NCBI GenBank assembly: GCA_964569095.1
Contig: CAZMTB010000114.1
Coordinates: 1-25,646, forward strand
Reading direction: 5' to 3'
DNA from: JALWSI01 sp964569095 [NCBI: uncultured Aquificales bacterium]
Lineage (GTDB): Bacteria; Thermosulfidibacterota; Thermosulfidibacteria; Thermosulfidibacterales
Length of the DNA: 25,646 bases
Part shown: piece by piece, positions 24,058 to 25,646 of the stretch
How the letters are laid out: the number at the start of each line of letters is the position of its first letter
Numbering within the stretch: position 1 is the stretch's first letter
Translations under genes and position numbers: made by a program
Notes under the pieces: generated by a model
What the model was told of the DNA's origin: nothing
Databases searched by the model: none
What the model saw: the letters and a program-made list of their open reading frames with translations, nothing else

Positions 24058-24999
24058 ATGGCCGAAGGCTGCATGATGGATTGGCAGGAGTTTATAAATA
24101 GTAGAAAGCCCGTTTTTGTTGCCGAGGTTTCGAGTAACCACAACCAGGACCTCGATAGGTGCTTGGCTTTTATAGAGAAGGCGTCTGAGATAGGGTGTGA
24201 TGCGGTGAAGTTTCAGCTCTTTCGGATAAAAGAGCTCTTTGCCCCTGAAATCCTGGAGAGAAGTGAGGAGCATCGTAAGCGTGAAGCGTGGGAGTTGCCT
24301 GTTCACTTTTTGCCCGTTTTGGCTGAGAGGTGTAGGGAGAGAGGTTTAAGGTTTGGTTGTACTCCTGCCTACTTGGATGCAGTGGAAGAGCTGCTGCCCC
24401 ATGTGGATTTTTACAAGATCAGTTCTTACGAATTGATGTGGAATGAACTTTTGGTTTCAGTTGCTGCTACTGGAAAGCCCGTGGTACTCTCAACGGGGAT
24501 GGCGACTATGGGGGAGATTGAGAGAGCTGTGGGTGCTCTGAGAAAGAACGGTTGCAAAGACTTGGTGCTACTCCACTGCGTATCTGGGTATCCTACTCCA
24601 TACCATGAGTGTAACCTGGCTGCCATAGAGAGCTTGCGGAGAGCTTGGGAGTGCTTGGTTGGATGGTCTGATCATACCGTAAGTCCCGGTGTCATACACA
24701 GGGCAATTCACAAGTGGGATGCGGTGATGGTGGAGTTTCACCTGGATTTGGATGGAAGAGGTAAAGAGTACGAGACGGGTCACTGTTGGTTGCCAGGACA
24801 GATAGAGGCAGTAATCAAGGATGTTAGGGAAGGATGTGAAGCTGATGGTAGCGGTGAAAAGGTTCCCTCTTCTTGCGAATTGCCGGATCGGGACTGGCGT
24901 GCTGATCCAATGGATGGATTAAGACCGCTGGTTGGGATTAGGAAAAAGGTATTTTGGTTGTGTGATGATAGAAATAGGAGGTGTAGTGATAATGAATAA
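24058..24999 (+). CDS. Short NeuB/SpsE-family sugar-acid synthase
   Basis: This TIM-barrel enzyme of the NeuB family condenses phosphoenolpyruvate with an amino sugar to give sialic or pseudaminic-like acids for surface glycans. From ATG 24058 it has 313 residues. The motifs are AEVSSNHNQ (canonical AEIGxNHxG), CDAVKFQ, FYKISSYEL, VLSTGMA, LHCVSGYPTP and GWSDHT, plus EFHLDLD, which contains the second metal His. The C-terminal SAF (antifreeze-like) domain of standard NeuB is missing; the protein ends after DRDWRADPMDGLRPL, as in short homologues. GGAGGTGAG sits just before ATG 24058; ATG 24073/24076 and GTG 24031 are alternatives. The last 8 bases overlap the next gene. It opens a probable glycan locus of lower GC content. 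Confidence 0.85.
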   Translation: MAEGCMMDWQEFINSRKPVFVAEVSSNHNQDLDRCLAFIEKASEIGCDAVKFQLFRIKELFAPEILERSEEHRKREAWELPVHFLPVLAERCRERGLRFGCTPAYLDAVEELLPHVDFYKISSYELMWNELLVSVAATGKPVVLSTGMATMGEIERAVGALRKNGCKDLVLLHCVSGYPTPYHECNLAAIESLRRAWECLVGWSDHTVSPGVIHRAIHKWDAVMVEFHLDLDGRGKEYETGHCWLPGQIEAVIKDVREGCEADGSGEKVPSSCELPDRDWRADPMDGLRPLVGIRKKVFWLCDDRNRRCSDNE

Positions 25000-25646
25000 A
25001 TATAATAGATTAAATTCCATATATGATATTATAAAGTTTATAGAGCTGAATGATAACTTTTATATTTTTGGTGCCAGTGGTAATGGATTGATAGTAAAAG
25101 AGATATTAGAGAAGAGGTTTAACAAGAAGATAGTGGGTTTTATAGATAATGATAAAAATAAAGCAGGAAGTACTATAGAAGGATTGGAGATTTTGCATCC
25201 AGATAGCGCAAATCTTGATAGGAGTAAAAGAATAATAATAGCATCTTTGTGGTATGCTGATATTGCTAAACAATTGATATTAGATTTCAAGCTCTCCTTT
25301 CTTAAGGAGTTTGGTGTGTGGTTCTATTGGTTTGATATTCCCAGTATGATGAGAGGGATAGGTGCTGCTTTTGCAGAGTATTATGATAGTCATCGTCCCG
25401 AATTTTTAGAGACAATTAATTGTTTGTCTGATGATAATTCTAAAGATGTATTCAGGCGAACCTTACTGTATAGGAAATTTTTCTTGAATCCGGAGTTATT
25501 GACATCTGATATAATATTCGATTACACTAAGTTCTTTTTGTCAGATAGTTATGTCAATAAATATATTGAAAATATTCCCCATAATGTACCTTTAGATCTC
25601 AGAGATGCTATAATACGTGGTATTAAGTTGGGAAGGTATTTATATA
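24992..25646 (+). CDS. AT-rich protein with Rossmann-like N-terminus, partial (possible FkbM-type methyltransferase)
   Basis: The frame is open from ATG 24992 to the right edge (218 codons, no stop). A strong SD, AGGAGGTG (24976-24983), lies 8 bases upstream inside the NeuB-type gene. Residues 22-52 (FYIFGASGNGLIVKEIL, then KKIVGFIDND) form a glycine-rich beta-alpha-beta unit. The next part is 'GSTIEGLEILHPD'. This is the arrangement seen at the N-terminus of many FkbM-family methyltransferases and PglD-like sugar enzymes. From about 145 a segment resembling 'L.Dd.Sk..f...l..R' supports the FkbM reading, but a catalytic domain would lie beyond the window. Codon use is much richer in A/T (ATA, AAT, TTA, TAT) than the rest of the window, a sign of recent acquisition. 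The function is not certain. Confidence 0.7.
   Translation, partial: MNKYNRLNSIYDIIKFIELNDNFYIFGASGNGLIVKEILEKRFNKKIVGFIDNDKNKAGSTIEGLEILHPDSANLDRSKRIIIASLWYADIAKQLILDFKLSFLKEFGVWFYWFDIPSMMRGIGAAFAEYYDSHRPEFLETINCLSDDNSKDVFRRTLLYRKFFLNPELLTSDIIFDYTKFFLSDSYVNKYIENIPHNVPLDLRDAIIRGIKLGRYLY

Noticed and set aside
1-25646. tRNA, rRNA, CRISPR arrays, insertion sequences
   Set aside because: No cloverleaf-like sequence, direct repeat array or transposase frame was recognised by eye; a tRNA or Rfam scan would settle it.

Overview
The window looks like an ordinary chromosomal segment of a bacterium, about half G+C. Arg is mostly AGG/AGA and coding strands are purine-rich, a style common in thermophilic anaerobes. 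That inference is weak and I cannot name a phylum. I see no rRNA, tRNA, CRISPR array or transposase.

Layout. Positions 1-9.7 kb are housekeeping and metabolism. A nitrilase-superfamily gene is cut by the left edge (minus strand). Divergent from it run a small membrane PH-domain protein, guaA (GMP synthase) and an overlapping acyl-CoA synthetase. Next come a class V aminotransferase with serA (serine/glycine metabolism) and purA (adenylosuccinate synthetase), with a strong intrinsic terminator between serA and purA. A minus-strand pair, nitroreductase and amidohydrolase, converges on purA. Positions 9.75-12.7 kb hold a compact stress operon, hsp20-lon, behind a near-consensus promoter and closed by a clear terminator.

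Positions 12.7-24 kb are rich in surface-motility and signalling genes. Two tandem paralogous membrane GAF-GGDEF cyclases (c-di-GMP) are followed by two pilM paralogues (type IV pilus actin-like ATPases) flanking an eIF2B-like gene. After a nucleoside-recognition (Gate) membrane protein and a solitary DppB-type permease comes a tightly overlapped trio: HAMP-like membrane protein, DUF4388 protein and MglA-like small GTPase. C-di-GMP synthesis, pilus ATPases and a polarity-type GTPase together suggest a twitching/adhesion control region, but pilN/O/Q and mglB are not here.

From about 24 kb the sequence enters a sugar/glycan locus: a short NeuB-type synthase, then a markedly AT-rich partial gene with a Rossmann-like N-terminus that runs off the right edge. 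The composition change suggests the start of an acquired surface-glycan or flagellin-glycosylation island.

The least familiar items are the HAMP/DUF4388/GTPase operon, the pilM/eIF2B-like/pilM arrangement, the Cys-rich GAF domain, the inverted-repeat spacer before the cyclases, and a leader that could mask the NeuB ribosome-binding site. Several starts are revised from SD sites, paralogue alignment or promoter position.
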